DNA of 64,000 nt from Bemisia tabaci (GCF_918797505.1 NC_092796.1:33800098-33864097), one strand, 5' to 3'; numbered from the stretch's first letter, positions 11,414-23,993 are shown. Notes: a model not told the origin generated them from the sequence alone. Numbers and translations are program-made.

Positions 11414-12082
11414 ATTTTAAGGAACGAGTAACGAGTGCAGAAACGACCCTTGGTCAAGAGTGGATTCCTCAAAGAAAATCCTGGGTAAATAGAGTAAGCC
11501 AATAATTAAATTCGCGGAGAAAAGGCGGGAAAAGCTAGGCACTAATTACCGGGAGCTGAATTATCATTACTGCCCGGGTCCACACGTATTCATAAACATT
11601 CCCTTCGCAACTAGTTATTAACGCGTGGCACTGGAATCAAGGAAATTGCAAACTCAAGATAGATACGAATTTAACACGATACCTTTCGGGATATATTAGA
11701 AAAAATCCACCACCGGCGGTTTATCAAAAAGACGCGAGCCCCACTGAATCGAATCAAACGCTCAATTTAACCACCCCCGTGGTTAAATTAGCTACTAATA
11801 GTGGTTACAGTGGCATTTTTTTGTTGTAAAATCTACGTTGAAATGTTGAGGTCACTTTTTTAGCAATAGAATTGTTAAATCAGAAATTTAATTTTTCCGT
11901 GTAAAAAAAAACACAAGGTTCAGTGCGCTATAACTTTTCGCCGAGCCATACATTTCAGACGAAGCGTGAATGGTTTTCACGTTTTCAAGTGGTCTTGAAC
12001 CGTGGGTTTTCCTCGAACGAGAAAAAATGCGCGCGGAAATAACGGCGGTGCGCGCAAAATAGAGTGTAGGGTAGCAACGGCG
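11414..12082. other. Intergenic
   Basis: AT-rich. GTGGTTAAATTAGCTACTAA at about 11780 resembles part of the element near 300-450. No gene. Confidence 0.35.
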
Positions 12083-12247
12083 CACAGTGAATCGAGTCAA
12101 CAGGAGACATCGGACAACATTTTGAAACTTTAAACGCTTGTAACTCCGTTCATAAAAACTTTAGGGTTCCAGAATCGATTTAATCAAATTTTTCCGTGAA
12201 ATTTCCTTCTAGAAGCACTCCTTATTTAAAATATGACGAAATAAACA

Positions 12248-12930
12248 GTGTCCGTAAGACAAAAAAGATGTCAGTCGGAGGTGCTCAGCAAAGCATAGTC
12301 CTGGAGGATGGTCAACATATAGAAAGTTGCGAACAATACAAGTACCTGGGGGTGAACCTGACTTCGGATGGGAAGCTGGATCAGGCCATTCGGGACCGCA
12401 ATCTTTTAGGAAGGAAAGCCATCGCCATGCTTAATGGAATCCTTTGGGACCAAAGGATTTCCAAAGACAACAAGAAGAGGATTTATGACTCGGTTGTCAA
12501 GCCTATTATCACCTATGGCAGTGAAGTGTGGCAGTTGAAGAAGCGGACCCAAGAAATGCTCAAGGCGACCGAGATGGATTTCTGGCGACGATCGGCTGGA
12601 ATCTCGAGGAGAGAACGTGTCAGGAATGAACGTGTCCGAGAGATAATGGGCGTTGAGGGGACGATTGTGCACGATATCATGACCAAGCAATTGGTATGGT
12701 ATGGGCATGTGCAGAGAATGGCTGATACCAGGTTGCCGAAGAAGGTGTTGGAGTGGGTCCCCCCAGGTAGGCGACGGAGAGGGCGTCCAGCCAAACGGTG
12801 GGTAGAGGGCATCCATGAAGAGATGGAGAGATGCCACCTTCCGGAGGATCTCTACCATGACAGATTCCTGTGGAGAATAGGCGTCGCAGAGCGCCCTAGC
12901 GCGCCGTAAAAGCGGCTCATACATACATAC
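12248..12930 (+). mobile_element. 5'-truncated LINE fragment (reverse transcriptase C-terminal region)
   Basis: An open frame ending at the TAA at 12907-12909 encodes the part downstream of the polymerase core found in many arthropod non-LTR retrotransposons. It contains YKYLGVNLTSDGK, then ITYGSEVW, RRSAGISRRERVRNE, WYGHVQRM, RLPKKVLEW, a GRRRRGRP basic patch, and WRIGVAERPSAP at the end. The 3' tail is a short ATAC repeat. The insert is bracketed by a perfect 10-bp duplication GAAATAAACA (12238-12247 and 12931-12940), extendable to ACGAAATAAACA. The target was a CACAGTG-ended element whose sequence continues cleanly on both sides. The apparent ATG at 12196 lies in the target repeat, so it is not a native start. 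The RT catalytic core and endonuclease are missing, so it is dead. The clade is uncertain (RTE-like is my guess). Confidence 0.88.
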
Positions 12931-12971
12931 GAAATAAACATCAAAATTTGCAGTTTTAGTCAAAAATGTCA

Positions 12972-13198
12972 CACTGGAAAAAAAACATTGGATCTAGAGT
13001 TCAGACTCTTAAAAACATCGACAAGAAAAAATACTCTTGATTCAATCAGATTTAAGCTTAAATCAAGAACCAAGCCTCAAGATTTGAGCGGATTTCCTTT
13101 TGATTTAAGCTTAAATCTGATTGAATCAAAGAGTCCTTTTTCTTGTCAATGTTTTCGAGAGTCTGGACTCTAGATCCAATGTGGTTTTTTTTCCAGTG
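12972..13198. mobile_element. CACTG-ended palindromic MITE, copy 2 (nested)
   Basis: Ends are CACTGGAAAAAA and TTTTTTCCAGTG, 227 bp, with a 2-bp duplication CA. It sits 19 bases left of the inner right arm of the CACAGTG element, close to but not at the position hit by copy 1. Confidence 0.78.
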
Positions 13199-13439
13199 CA
13201 TGTTCGACCTCTCTAATTGACTCGATCCACTGTGCGGCGTGCAACACAACGGCATGGGGAGTCTTAAACAAATCGACAGTTTGCAGCTACCTCATTAGTG
13301 ACACCGCCAAGCCAATTAAGCCACGGTTCCCTGTGCAGTTACGCGTTTGTCAAACTGAGCTCGAAATAACGAGTTTATATTATTGGTGAAATGACCGGTG
13401 GATAGCCGTGTGATCAAAAAAAGCAGAAATGATCAAATC

Positions 13440-14020
13440 TGGATTGCATTTTGCAAGAAGGAACCAAGAGCATTCCAATGTCCCTGAGATTGTTTCTCCA
13501 TGTTTTATCCCAAAAAAGATGAGGTTATCTCCCCTTCCAATCTCATGCTAAGAACATGAGCTTTAGTGCAATAATACCATAAGAAATAATACAATTGACT
13601 TACAGAACGCACGTAGTTTAATGACAGATACTGAAATGACAAATACTGAACATAAGAGACTGAGGATATCTTGACTTCAAAGGGATGATAAAGTAGAAAA
13701 TGTACGAAGCAAGGACAATCAAAAAACCACTCAAGCTACCATTCTGATGCACACTGGAAAGATGGTCAAAAACTGCATTTCTGTGGTAACGGTGACGCAA
13801 CAGAGATTGTGCAACTTTTTTCACCTTGGAAATATAAACTGATCATCTAAACAAAGTTTATCTTTACTCCCAATAAACTATAAATTCAAGGCGTAAATTA
13901 CCTTTTAGAATTTACTTTTTTCTATGATTTCAGTAATTTTAGCCCACAGAATGCAAATTGCACAATCCTTAGCAACACTGGAATACCCTTGGTTCCTTCC
14001 TGCAAAATGCACTCCACCTT
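13440..14020. mobile_element. Foldback of the TTTTGCAAGAAGGAACC family, copy 1
   Basis: GGATTGCATTTTGCAAGAAG at the left faces TTCCTGCAAAATGCACTCC at the right. The left arm is interrupted between about 13485 and 13790. The inner GATTGTGCAAC and its partner match the copy at 55687. Confidence 0.55.
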
Positions 14021-14843
14021 TGAAGACGATTTTTCTGTAAATTCCACCAATCTAATTTGAAGGAACATACTGCAGCCACAAAAATAACAAAATAAGTCAA
14101 TCAAGGGATAGGGGTTGAAGGAGGGGGAGGAGGAGATGTCAGTTCTAGACTTGCATAATACGTAAAGGCTCCACTTAAACAAATAATGGTATGTTTAATA
14201 GTATTTAATATTTTCCGAATTTTTTCAGGTTTTCTGGCGTTATTTTTCGGGAAACATTTTAGGTGGGAAGGGGGGGGGGGCAATTCAGGCTTACGTAAAA
14301 TGAAAGGAAGGGTGAGAAATTGGCTTACGTGTGGCAGGTTGCAGGGGAGGGGAGGTAGGGTAGCCGGTCAAAAAGTCGGTCAACATGGCCTACGTAATAC
14401 TTGACGGGCCCTAAGTCTACATTATCCCACGATTCGAGAAAGCTGTACTTACTGCTGTCTTGTGCAAAGCAGTGCCTTTTTGTGACAAGGCCTCAACTCA
14501 AAATTTGGTTGATATTTGGACGTACTTGGGCCAAAATGAACTATGTTACAAGTAAATCCTACGCACAAAGCTCTATTCAGCACAAACACGAGCATTTGTT
14601 GAGAACATAAACGTGCATACGAACATACATAGGAAGCATACACAGGATTGCACGTGCGGTTGTCTTGATGCTTCACATGAAACATGTGCAGTTAAATCAT
14701 ACAAGTCATTATAAATCGTCATTATCGTTAAATCATAATCATCATTGTTCACTGTGACATCCTTTTTATGCATGTACTCTAATAGATCTTAGGGCTTATG
14801 TTAGAGTAGATATAGTTCCTTTTGATTCAAATTATTCAAACTA

Positions 14844-14967
14844 TCGTCGCTTCTCTGGCGTAGGGACGTATCTTGATTTCCACGTGAGCCTTGTTTTCCA
14901 TAAGATTCCATGTTTTCCGGGGCTCATACGCAAATCGAGACATGCCCTTACGTCAGAGGAGCGACGA
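14844..14967. mobile_element. ~124-bp palindromic MITE (TCGTCGCTTCTCTGGCG ends)
   Basis: TCGTCGCTTCTCTGGCGTAG faces CAGAGGAGCGACGA. The inner AATCGAGACATG pairs with TATCTTGATTT. Single copy in the window. Confidence 0.55.
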
Positions 14968-15489
14968 CGTGTCTCTTCTTCATTACACATCAAAATGTGA
15001 AAGTCGACGCTTTTTTATCATTTGAACAATAATAGTCTTTTGAATGACAATTGGAAATATTACGAAAAACGGAGCACTTATTGAGTAGAAATTGTCCGCG
15101 TAAATATTATTAGATCTACCTTAAAATTTATTTGTTCGTTGTTCAAAAAGCAAACGAGCAAAAATGCAGAAGATTGCTCATGCTGTTTTTTTTCCTCGTG
15201 TGGAAGATTGTTTAGTCTTTGAGCAAAAAGTTTGAGCTTGAGCATCCAAAATCCTTAATGTCTTTGTCAAAAGTTATACTTCCAGCAATTCTCGTTGCAC
15301 ATACCAGGTTTGCGTAAAATTGTGGTGAGAAAACATGTATCATAATGCTTAATTTTGCTGTCTAGAAGTCCAAAATAAAGACAGACAATTCAACAGCACT
15401 GCTGTGATCAAGCTGTTGCCCTCTGATGAGTGCGATCCAATTTTAGTGACATAAAAAAGGCCTACTGGGTCTTTGGAACTGAAGGAATA

Positions 15490-15950
15490 TTAAGGTGATT
15501 CGATGGACGCCATGTTTTGTGTCAGAACGGCACGCGATATATCGCATCGATTAGTTCCATTTTTTCAGTTACTTGTCATTTTTCTCCAATTTTGAGATCG
15601 CAATTCTGTTGTCAGGAGACTAAAGCACTCACTTACCAATTTTAACAAGAAATTCAACGTAAGAAAGGCGTGATTTTTGCAGAGAGAAAACATCGCATTC
15701 GATACTGATATACAAACTGCACTCGAATGCGATATTTTCTCTCCGAAAAAACCACGCCTTTATTACGTTGAATTTCTTTGTTAAAATTGGTAAGTGAGTG
15801 CTTCAGTCTCCTGACAACAGAATTGCGATCTCAAAATTGGAGAAAAATTACGAGAAGCTGAAAAAATGGAACCAATTGATGGGTTATATCGCATGCCGTT
15901 CACAAAATCGCATGCCGACACAAAATATGGCGTCCATCGAATCACCTTAA
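15490..15950. mobile_element. 461-bp palindromic element with TTAA ends
   Basis: TTAA then GGTGATTCGATGGACGCCAT at the left, complement and TTAA at the right. The arms run almost to the centre. A TTAA duplication fits piggyBac-type integration. A fragment with GATGCGATATATCGCATGCC and AATCACCTTAA at about 2025-2084 is the same family. The ORF at 15866-16048 is arm sequence. Confidence 0.75.
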
Positions 15951-17779
15951 AGCGTTATGAAACAGCGGCGTCTCTATTTTCTGCAAAAGGACACAATTTG
16001 TCGAACATGGCGTCAGCATGCACACGGTGGGTACTTCGAAAACGCTAGCTTGGATGAGCGTACCTCGTTCCGTCCTGGTTCCGGCGTATTGACCCGGAAA
16101 GCTCCGAAACTTTCTAATTAGACTCTCACCTATACTCAGAAAACTTTTGTTCTCTCTTTTAGCAGCGAGGGAAGCACAATTCCCCCGGAGGTTTCCGTGC
16201 CAAACCTTTTCCTAAACGACCGCTCGCAGCAGAGATTTTTTTCATACAACTGTCGACGAGAAGAAAATGGCGGATTTCGTCTTTTCCCTTACGAGGGAAC
16301 TTAAATTCATTCCCGGTTGCAAATCTGAATGACAAGATGCAGTTGTTCACAAGAATATAACTGCGTGCACTCTGTGCAAAAGGTTGCAGAATTTGGGGTG
16401 CAATCAGACGAATGATTTGTAAAATTTTCGTTCCGGCTCTTTGACCTGATACACAGAGAGTAATTTCAACGCAAAAGTTTGGGTAATACGGAAATTAAAA
16501 CATAAAATAACCCTAAACTTCGGTTAACAAGTTCAGGAGAAAGTGCCACTTAGTTTCCTTGAAGAAATGTAATAAAAAACGAGTGATGAATACCAACGTC
16601 TCAATCAGAGGAATGCATTTTCACAGTCTCTCCTTCATTTTCTGTCCTGAATTTACCGCAAACTGTACCGAAATGAACACAAAATTTGTGTTGGTTTGCG
16701 TTTCACTTCCTATATTAACCAAACGTAACTCAAGCGCAAATACTTCATGAAAGTATGGGATATATAGCATAGATAAAATAAAAAGTCTCGAAAGATTTTG
16801 ACTTTTTAGTCAAAAAAAGAAATGCATTTGACAAGAAGGTCGATAATCATACCGAAAGCAACGCTTTTCCTTATGGTCATCATCCATGCATTTTTCTGAA
16901 TTTTGCCATTTTTTTTTTGTCAGGAATGACTCTTTAGTTCATACGGGGGAAATGAGAATCGGTTCACGAAATCAAAATTGTGTATGTGGTACCGAAACAC
17001 AATTAGGGTAGTATTAATGCAGATATTCTGGGATAGACATTGTTAAAAAATGTCAAACTAAAACGATATCTACGAAATTGAAAGTTCACGGTTATTGAAA
17101 TTAGTTTTAAGAAAATCTATTGAAAATCTTAGGGTCGTATTCATATTCATAGTTATTCGTTTAACAGCTCCTTTCTTTAGGAGGCCACATACGGTTTAAA
17201 TGTCAAGTAAAGGAGTTTCAAGGAGATCTTAAACGTGGTACAATAAAAAAGTGGACGATGTTTGTATATTTCAAGTGAAATTCAGCAGGATAACTTTACA
17301 AATGGATCATTGAAAGGGATTACAATGTTTTACCACCACAAAAAATACGAGATACGAGAGAGAATACAAAACGAGTTTCGTGAATAAGGCAGAATAAAGT
17401 TTTTGAAAACCACAGAATTTTTTCTTCCGCATTTTGTACTTTCTGCAGCAGCAGATGACAGGGCCGGATTTAAGGGGTGGCCACATGGGCCGCGGCCCAC
17501 GTAGGCAATTTTAGGGGGTGGCAAATTTTGCAATTTTTTAAATGTAAGTATAAAAAAAGTGGGTTCAGAAAAAAAATTACAAACAAGAAAAGGCGACCAA
17601 AAACTCTGATTTCCAGAGAGTATGGTAAGTTCTAATTTTGCCGTCTTTCGGTGATACAAGAGACAGAACCTTTAGTTAGTCGAGTCTGGAACGGCGCGGC
17701 GGCGCAGAGAGCAATGATGACGAGGACTTGAGATGAAAAGGAGAAGCTCTCGGCGCAGCGGTCGGCATTTAACACACAT
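15951..17779. other. Intergenic
   Basis: Around 17459 CAGGGCCGGATTTAAGGGG looks like a hAT-type left end with GGGCCGCGGCCC inside; no right end was found. No gene is seen. Confidence 0.35.
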
Positions 17780-18005
17780 TAGCGCCTACGAAACTGCATG
17801 CATACTTCACGGATTGCGTCAAACACAATGCGGTGAGCAGCGGTCGACGAGAAACGCATAGCGCCTACAAGACTGCGTGAATACTTCACACATTGCGTCA
17901 AACACTGCGCGGTCAGCAGCGGTCGACGTGAAACGCATAGCGCCTACAAGACTGCATGAATACTTCGCGCATTGCGTCAAACACAGTGCGGTCAGCGCAG
18001 CGAGT
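17780..18005. repeat. 78-bp tandem repeat, 3 copies, related to the hairpin module
   Basis: AGCGCCTAC recurs at 17783, 17861 and 17939. Each unit holds ATACTTC-C-C-ATTGCGTCAAACAC and a GCAGCGGTCGACG-like GC-rich linker. It is preceded by GGCGGCGCAGAGAGC, also found before the module at 46.6 kb. Confidence 0.8.
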
Positions 18006-18159
18006 TGGCAGAAGTTAAAATTATGAAACCACATTTATGTTTGTTCTTTCATAATTTGTTTGTTCATTTCTTAAAAATGGAAGGCCTTGTCCACACAGAG
18101 ATAGGTTCACGGAACTTAACTTTCGCGCTAAGTTCCACGCAAGTTTCCGCGTGGTTGAC

Positions 18160-18393
18160 AGGGCTTTCGCAACAAAATATTTCCAAATTTCCTCGGATAA
18201 AATGTTCATTTCTAAGGAAAGTTGTTGATTTTTTCTCTTGAAATTTTCATAAAATTTAGATCTGATCTTGATTAAAATTCTCTAAAAAATTGCAGGAATA
18301 ATATTCACAGATTTCCCTGAAAATGCGTACTTTAACAGAGGAAAATTAGGCAACGTCTACAAGATCATACGGCGTTCTTCCTTAGCACGGCAA
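18160..18393. mobile_element. 253-bp MITE family, copy lacking its left end
   Basis: The body and right end are present (CATACGGCGTTCTTCCTTAG then CACGGCA). The left terminal repeat has been replaced by unrelated sequence. Confidence 0.65.
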
Positions 18394-18692
18394 TGCTCAG
18401 ATTTTTCTTCGATATTTTTTAATTTTTAATATATTTTTCCGACTGGAAATGACTCAGTTTTGAGTCGAAACGTCTCGGGTTTTTAGTGTTGTATTTTAAG
18501 CCTTGTTCCCCCCTTGTTTTTTTCTTAAAGTGGATGTTCAAGGTGCGATACTACCGGACATTTATCGGACACGCTCCGTCCTAGATAGTCGGAATTTCCT
18601 CGCGAAGCGAACGAAAGAAGAGTTCCACTTTGAGTCTACGAATGCTCTTCCTGTGATTGGCAGACGTTCTCTCGAGATGGAAGGGCGCGGCG

Positions 18693-18927
18693 CACAGTGG
18701 ATCGAGTCAATAGGAGAGGTCGGACAAAATTTGGAAATACTTTAAAAGCTTATGACTCCGTTAATACAAAATTTTGAAGGTTCAAAAGTGGCACCATTGG
18801 TTTCCTCGTGAAATTATCTCTGAAAAGCACCCCTTGAAATTTGAAATGAGACAAAGTAAACAATAAAAATTGCATTTTTAGTAAAAAATTCTATGTCCGA
18901 CCCCTCTGATTGACTCGACCCACTGTG
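18693..18927. mobile_element. CACAGTG-ended MITE, copy 3, uninterrupted
   Basis: This is the cleanest copy, 235 bp. The inverted ends are CACAGTGGATCGAGTCAAT and TTGACTCGACCCACTGTG, with GAGAGGTCGGAC facing its complement inside. CGGCG lies on both sides. There are no nested insertions. Confidence 0.78.
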
Positions 18928-19342
18928 CGGCGGGGGACGAGGAATTTACCCTGTGAGGAAAAGATTTGAGAGGGATCCCATCTTCAGTTCGCATCTGTGT
19001 GATTGATTTCATTTCCTTGTTCCGAGACGCTTTCGCGACGGAGGAGATACTCGCAACCGGGCTTTATGAGATTTTAAGCCTCTTCCGAGCTCTTATTGCG
19101 AACCGCATAGACTCAGAACTCCAAGGAGGAATTCTTGTTCGCTGCCTAAAAAGTCAGCGCTGAGTTTTTGTCACAGGTCATGGAAAAGGGGTCTGAGTAT
19201 CGAGGAACTCGTGACTGGCTACAGGTAATCTACTCGTACGGCTGAATAGTGAATAGTGAATCCTTTCACGAAGATTTCGCTTCACAAAAAGCACGAGTTT
19301 CAAAGAGTAGATTGAACTTTCTGAGAAAAACTAGCAATTGGC

Positions 19343-19378
<36 letters not shown>

Positions 19379-20525
19379 GTTCGAAGGCGAAAAATATTCG
19401 ACCCTGAGATCATTTCCCCACCCTAATCTGAGAGTTTAAACTTCATTTGTATCATAAGGGCCAACAGAATTTTCAACTTTCGGCATATTTCATCATAAAA
19501 TAATTTAAATACTGAATCTGTGATATACCTTCATTTGGAGAAAGTACTTGGAGGCGGGACTTATCTGTTACTCTCCTGCCTAAGAAGTATCTGATGTCTG
19601 AATGCAAAAACAGCCGTATCTACGAAAGAGCAAGGACTTCAATCTGCCAATAGCCACAAGTTTGTATCTTATTCGCATCGATTTTTCATTATGCAAAACT
19701 TGAACGCAGAGCATCTCTCATAACCCATCGCGCCTTAATTTTAGCCAAATTCATCCGCTAAATATGCATAATCGAGTTTTCAACCCAAAAAATGTCCAAA
19801 TAGATATATGATCCGTATCGGCTTCATCACATCCATTTGCTTCATTAAAGGCTTTCGGTGTCATCATCTACGCGTGGGCTCACGCAAACCCACCGCCAGC
19901 GTCACCCACACCAAATTGCCGATACTTAATTTTCCAATGTATCGAGGCTCGCGTAGTGTTTACCTAACATTTCGGCGCGGTTCAAGCCGCAATTTTTAGC
20001 TTTTTCGAGGTTTTTTTATCGCTAAAAACGGAACGTGGGCAGACGAAACCGCACGCGGGTCCTAAATTTACCCCGTCCTTCCCTCATTTTGGCTCACCAC
20101 TTCCGCGCGGCGCAAAGCGACCCGATGACATTGATTCTCTGTATCAATATCTCCTGTATCAATATCTTTGTATCAATACGGGAGCCGAAAAGTAAAAATG
20201 TGCCTATTGAAGTTTGCGTTGATTAGATTGGGGGCGGGAGTGGGAGGGGTGTGGAAAGGGAGAGGGGGGGGGGTAGAAGAGCTAACATACCGACGGGTAC
20301 CGCCAACTGCGATATTGCCTTCCTGCCTGAGCTTTTCACCTCGGCCTGACCCCCTCCCCCCTCCTTCCTCCTCCCCGGGTCCAACGTCAATTCCTCTCTA
20401 ACCTTCTCTGTCTCTGTGTTGACAGGTGTTGAACGTAACGAATAACTTTTAGTTTGTTTTCGTTTGTTTCCGTTGCTGCCAGAATGTTAGCAGCTTAAAT
20501 TGCGAGCGCGGGAGCAGAACGGTTG
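18928..20525. other. Intergenic
   Basis: Contains an A-run at 19348-19376 and a G/C-rich, low-complexity stretch at 20225-20400. The short frames are unrecognised. Confidence 0.35.
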
Positions 20526-20689
20526 CAGTGGCGTGGCGTGCTTTTCGATCTATCGATATTTCTCCATTTGAAGCTGTGGCAAATAATCGATTAGTAAGGT
20601 GCTCGCTGCGAACACCCTGATTATCGATCCTTTTCCATAGGTTTCAATGTCATAACAATCGATACATCGCAAAGCACGCCACGCCACTG
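20526..20689. mobile_element. hAT-type MITE, copy 3
   Basis: 164 bp. Ends are CAGTGGCGTGGCGTGCTTTT and AAAGCACGCCACGCCACTG. The 8-bp flanks AACGGTTG and AACGGTTC match at 7 of 8 positions, as expected for a hAT insertion. Confidence 0.85.
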
Positions 20690-21370
20690 AACGGTTCCTT
20701 GCTTTTGCGGTGTGCGCTGCCGTGCTTAAAAAGAACGCCATACCTGCATTCGAAGATTAAAGAATCAAGGTAACGAAAAAAAAATTAAATTGCTGATTTA
20801 ACAATTTTGTAGTTATAAAAAGTGTCCGACATGTTTCAATGTACATTTTGCGATGAAAAATTCTAATTTAATCACCCCTGGTGATAAATTAGCTTTCAAA
20901 ATGTACATTTGAAACAAGTCGGACTTATTTTTTCATTGTTGTTGATTTAATTGTTAAATCAGCAGTCTATTTTTCTCTTCAGTTTTAAACTTCTAGGTAT
21001 ACAGATAAACTGGGAATATTTTTTCTTTGAATTTATACGTAGGATGTCCTGAAGGTACCCGCACTGATGCTGTGATTCCAGAGGGGGTTTCTACACAAAG
21101 TGTGAATTGGACTATATTTTGCGATTAGAAACTAAAATTTCTATCACATCCGTAAAGACACTTAAAAACACAGGGAAATAAATGGTACATGTGTTATTTT
21201 TAAACTGATTCGGAAATTTTAGTTCCTGATTGCAATATATAGTCCAATTAAAGAACCACGCAACGTATTTTCTCTTCAAAATCCCTCGAGAAAAACGAAT
21301 CACACAACGGGTAGTCTAGAAATCAACTCCTTTAAACAAGATATAAGTGTTTACAATCAGCATTGGTTAA

Positions 21371-21544
21371 GGGGCCGTCCATAAAGTACGTTACGCTCCA
21401 GGGGGACGGGGGAGTCGAGGAGAGCGTTACGCCATTTTGTTTTCACGTGTTGAAGGATAGGGATCTACGTCCCTAAAGCGTTACAAGAAGGGGAGAGGGG
21501 TCAACATTTCCAAAAAGTGTGTTACGTACTTTATGGACGGCCCC
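21371..21544. mobile_element. 174-bp MITE with GGGGCCGTCC ends, TAA duplication
   Basis: GGGGCCGTCCATAAAGTACG faces its complement at the right. TAA flanks both sides (21368-21370 and 21545-21547). A 3-bp TWA duplication fits PIF/Harbinger-type elements. Confidence 0.8.
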
Positions 21545-21983
21545 TAATTGGCTAAAATAAAAATGACGTCATCAGTATGATTTAAGTTTCGTTTGATCTA
21601 CGTTAAAAATACTTCTTAATATCGTTCAAAAGATGAATTCCGTACTTTCCATCGTGTGGATTGTTTGCTACGTCAAATTTTGAAGAGAAAACAAGCGAAG
21701 TGTATTTTTGATTCAGACCTTGTCTAGTAGCCCATAAGGTAGCATAAATAATAGGCATAGATCTATGATTAACTCCGCAGATTTATGAACATTGTCCAGA
21801 ATAAACACCCAACCGATTAATTGTAAAATTTAACTGATTTAACCGACCCGGAACAGAATCAACTTTTACACCAAACGCAGGAACATTTCAAGAATGAAGA
21901 ACATCTACAGATGAAACTAGAAGTCGCACCTTTAGACCAGCTGATCTGGTCTGATTTCTATGCTTTATATAATTTCTGATCGA

Positions 21984-22096
21984 TTGAATCAAATGGAGGT
22001 AAAACTGCCACCTCCAGATTTTTGACGCGAATTAATGTTTAGCAAATCGCACAATTATCAACATTTTCGGCGGCAGTTTTACCTCCTCCATTCAAA
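21984..22096. repeat. ~113-bp hairpin
   Basis: AAATGGAGGTAAAACTGCC faces GGCAGTTTTACCTCCTCCAT. A short foldback of unknown family. Confidence 0.55.
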
Positions 22097-23132
22097 CCTT
22101 TATAACACTGTCAATTTTTGAACGAATAAAATAATTTTGGTCTTGATGGATTTTGAGTAATGTGAACTTTAAAATGAGGTCAGGAAGAACTCAATACTAC
22201 CTTGGATCCAGAATTAGAACATCAGAGCGAGAACCTTCGAAACTTCCTATGTAGGTGTGGGTACACGGTATGTTAATTTGAAGATACAGTTCTCTGAAAA
22301 TTTCAAGGAGAAAAGTTTAAAAGTAGTCCAACAGATTCAACATTTCATCACGGTAAATTTGGCAACGCACGAAAAACCACATGGCGATCTTATTCCTTAT
22401 AGCTCTGCGGTGTGAACATTCACAGGAAATCACGAATGAAACAAAAAAAGTCACAAAGAGCAAGCTTTTTGAAATTTTTTGTGACCTTGATTCGAATATG
22501 ATTCACTTTGTGCATTAAACACATATGTAATCAGACTTAGCTTAATCGACAATCCCGCACGAAATCAAAATGCTTTTGCCTTTGCTTCTCCACAGCCTTC
22601 GGGGAAAACCTTAATTATTTACTTAGTCAAATTTCTATTTCTCCTACAGACGATGCTCTTTAAAAGGATAGAGTAATCCATAGGAAAACGCTTTGTCAAG
22701 AACGCATTGCATTTTCAATAGAGGAAACCGTCATACAAAATTGTACAATCTCGAAAACTACAGATATTTTGTTACATCATTGAGGATATTGCTAGATGTT
22801 GTTTTTTAAACCGTTAATTCGGATCGTCGGGATAAGAACCCATCGGAGCAACGAGATATCCGGCTACCTCAGATGATAGAAATTCTACTAAGAAAATGTT
22901 TGACAAGAAGAGTCTTGATTGTGGAGTAAATATAAAAACTAAGTCAAATTTTTAATGTTTCTCCTTAAACCTCTTAGCATTATTCTTCATTTGATACTGC
23001 AGAATATTTATCAGACTCCACAGAAAAAAAGCCCTTTCACCGCAATCACTTAATTTGATGTATCTTGAAGTTTAAATAATGTACAACATTTAAAAAAACG
23101 TCTTTTTTGAACCGAACGCACGTATCCGTACA
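22097..23132. other. Intergenic
   Basis: A decayed right half of the 253-bp MITE is visible at about 22290-22410. Otherwise nothing. Confidence 0.35.
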
Positions 23133-23993
23133 TCCAGAAAACTCATTCATTAAAGTTTTGGATATACTATTTCTGGTTCATCCTTAAGGCTATTTAGGGA
23201 AACGAATGACGTATAGTGTTCTAGAGAAAACTAGTGGTCCATTGGTTTGTTTTATCACTAACCTCAAGGCACACCTTCTTTATCGAACTATAGATAACTC
23301 ACACATTCAGCATTGACTTCGACATGGATTCACAAAATTTCAAAAAAATATGAGTCATGGCGGATTTGGACACTCAAAACTAGGAGGAAGGGGGCGAAAT
23401 TTTGTAAGAAAAAATCGAAAATTTATAGCATTGAATATTCAGTTTGGGTCAATTCCGTTATGAATAATTATCAATTATGAGCATTCTTCTTCTTTCCTCC
23501 GTGCCTTCTTTCAATCTTTCTTCTCTTCTTCTTCCTACTTATTTGGGTGAGGGGGAAAGGGGAAGGGGGCTACGCGCCCTCCTTGGATCCGCCTATGATA
23601 TTAGATGTCACGTCTCCGTCATTTTTTCGTGAGACAAATCAGAGGTGACAGACCGAATTGGATTGATTGTGATGAGGATTTTGATAATGCGAGTTGAATG
23701 TACGACTCGAACAATGTTTATGCGAGACATTTAATCCAATAAAGAGGCGAAATGCTTCGTAGCTTTGAAGTTTCACTCACTCGTATGGCCTAAAATGCGC
23801 TCGCAAACTCCGTGACACTTTAAAACTGAAGAAGACGTAAAACTTGGTGCATTTATTAGTGAGCTTATTTATCGATAAAGAAAGGTGTGCTCTGAGATTA
23901 GTGATAAAACAAATCAATGGATCACTAGTTCTCCTTAGAACACTATTTGCCATTCGTTTCCCTAAATAGCTTTCAAGGATGAACCAGAAATAG
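23133..23993. repeat. Inverted repeat, ~130-160-bp arms, ~570-bp spacer
   Basis: The left arm (about 23150-23297) with TTTCTGGTTCATCCTTAAGG and the right arm (about 23867-23993) with CAAGGATGAACCAGAAATAG are complementary, though diverged. The spacer holds a hAT-like pair (GGCGGATTTGGAC and GGATCCGCC, about 23357-23596). Confidence 0.55.

Larger units (their letters stand above)
12083..13234. mobile_element. CACAGTG-ended MITE, copy 2, with two nested insertions
   Basis: This has the same ends and body as the other copies. It is interrupted by the LINE fragment at 12248-12930 and by the CACTG MITE at 12972-13198. Removing both inserts and one copy of each duplication restores a continuous element of about 240 bp. 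CGGCG flanks both sides. Confidence 0.78.

Noticed and set aside
12406..12972. 188-residue and 99-residue minus-strand frames
   Set aside because: Antisense shadows of the LINE reading frame.
17780..18005. CRISPR-like array
   Set aside because: The 78-bp units repeat along their whole length with no unique spacers, and the genome is eukaryotic.
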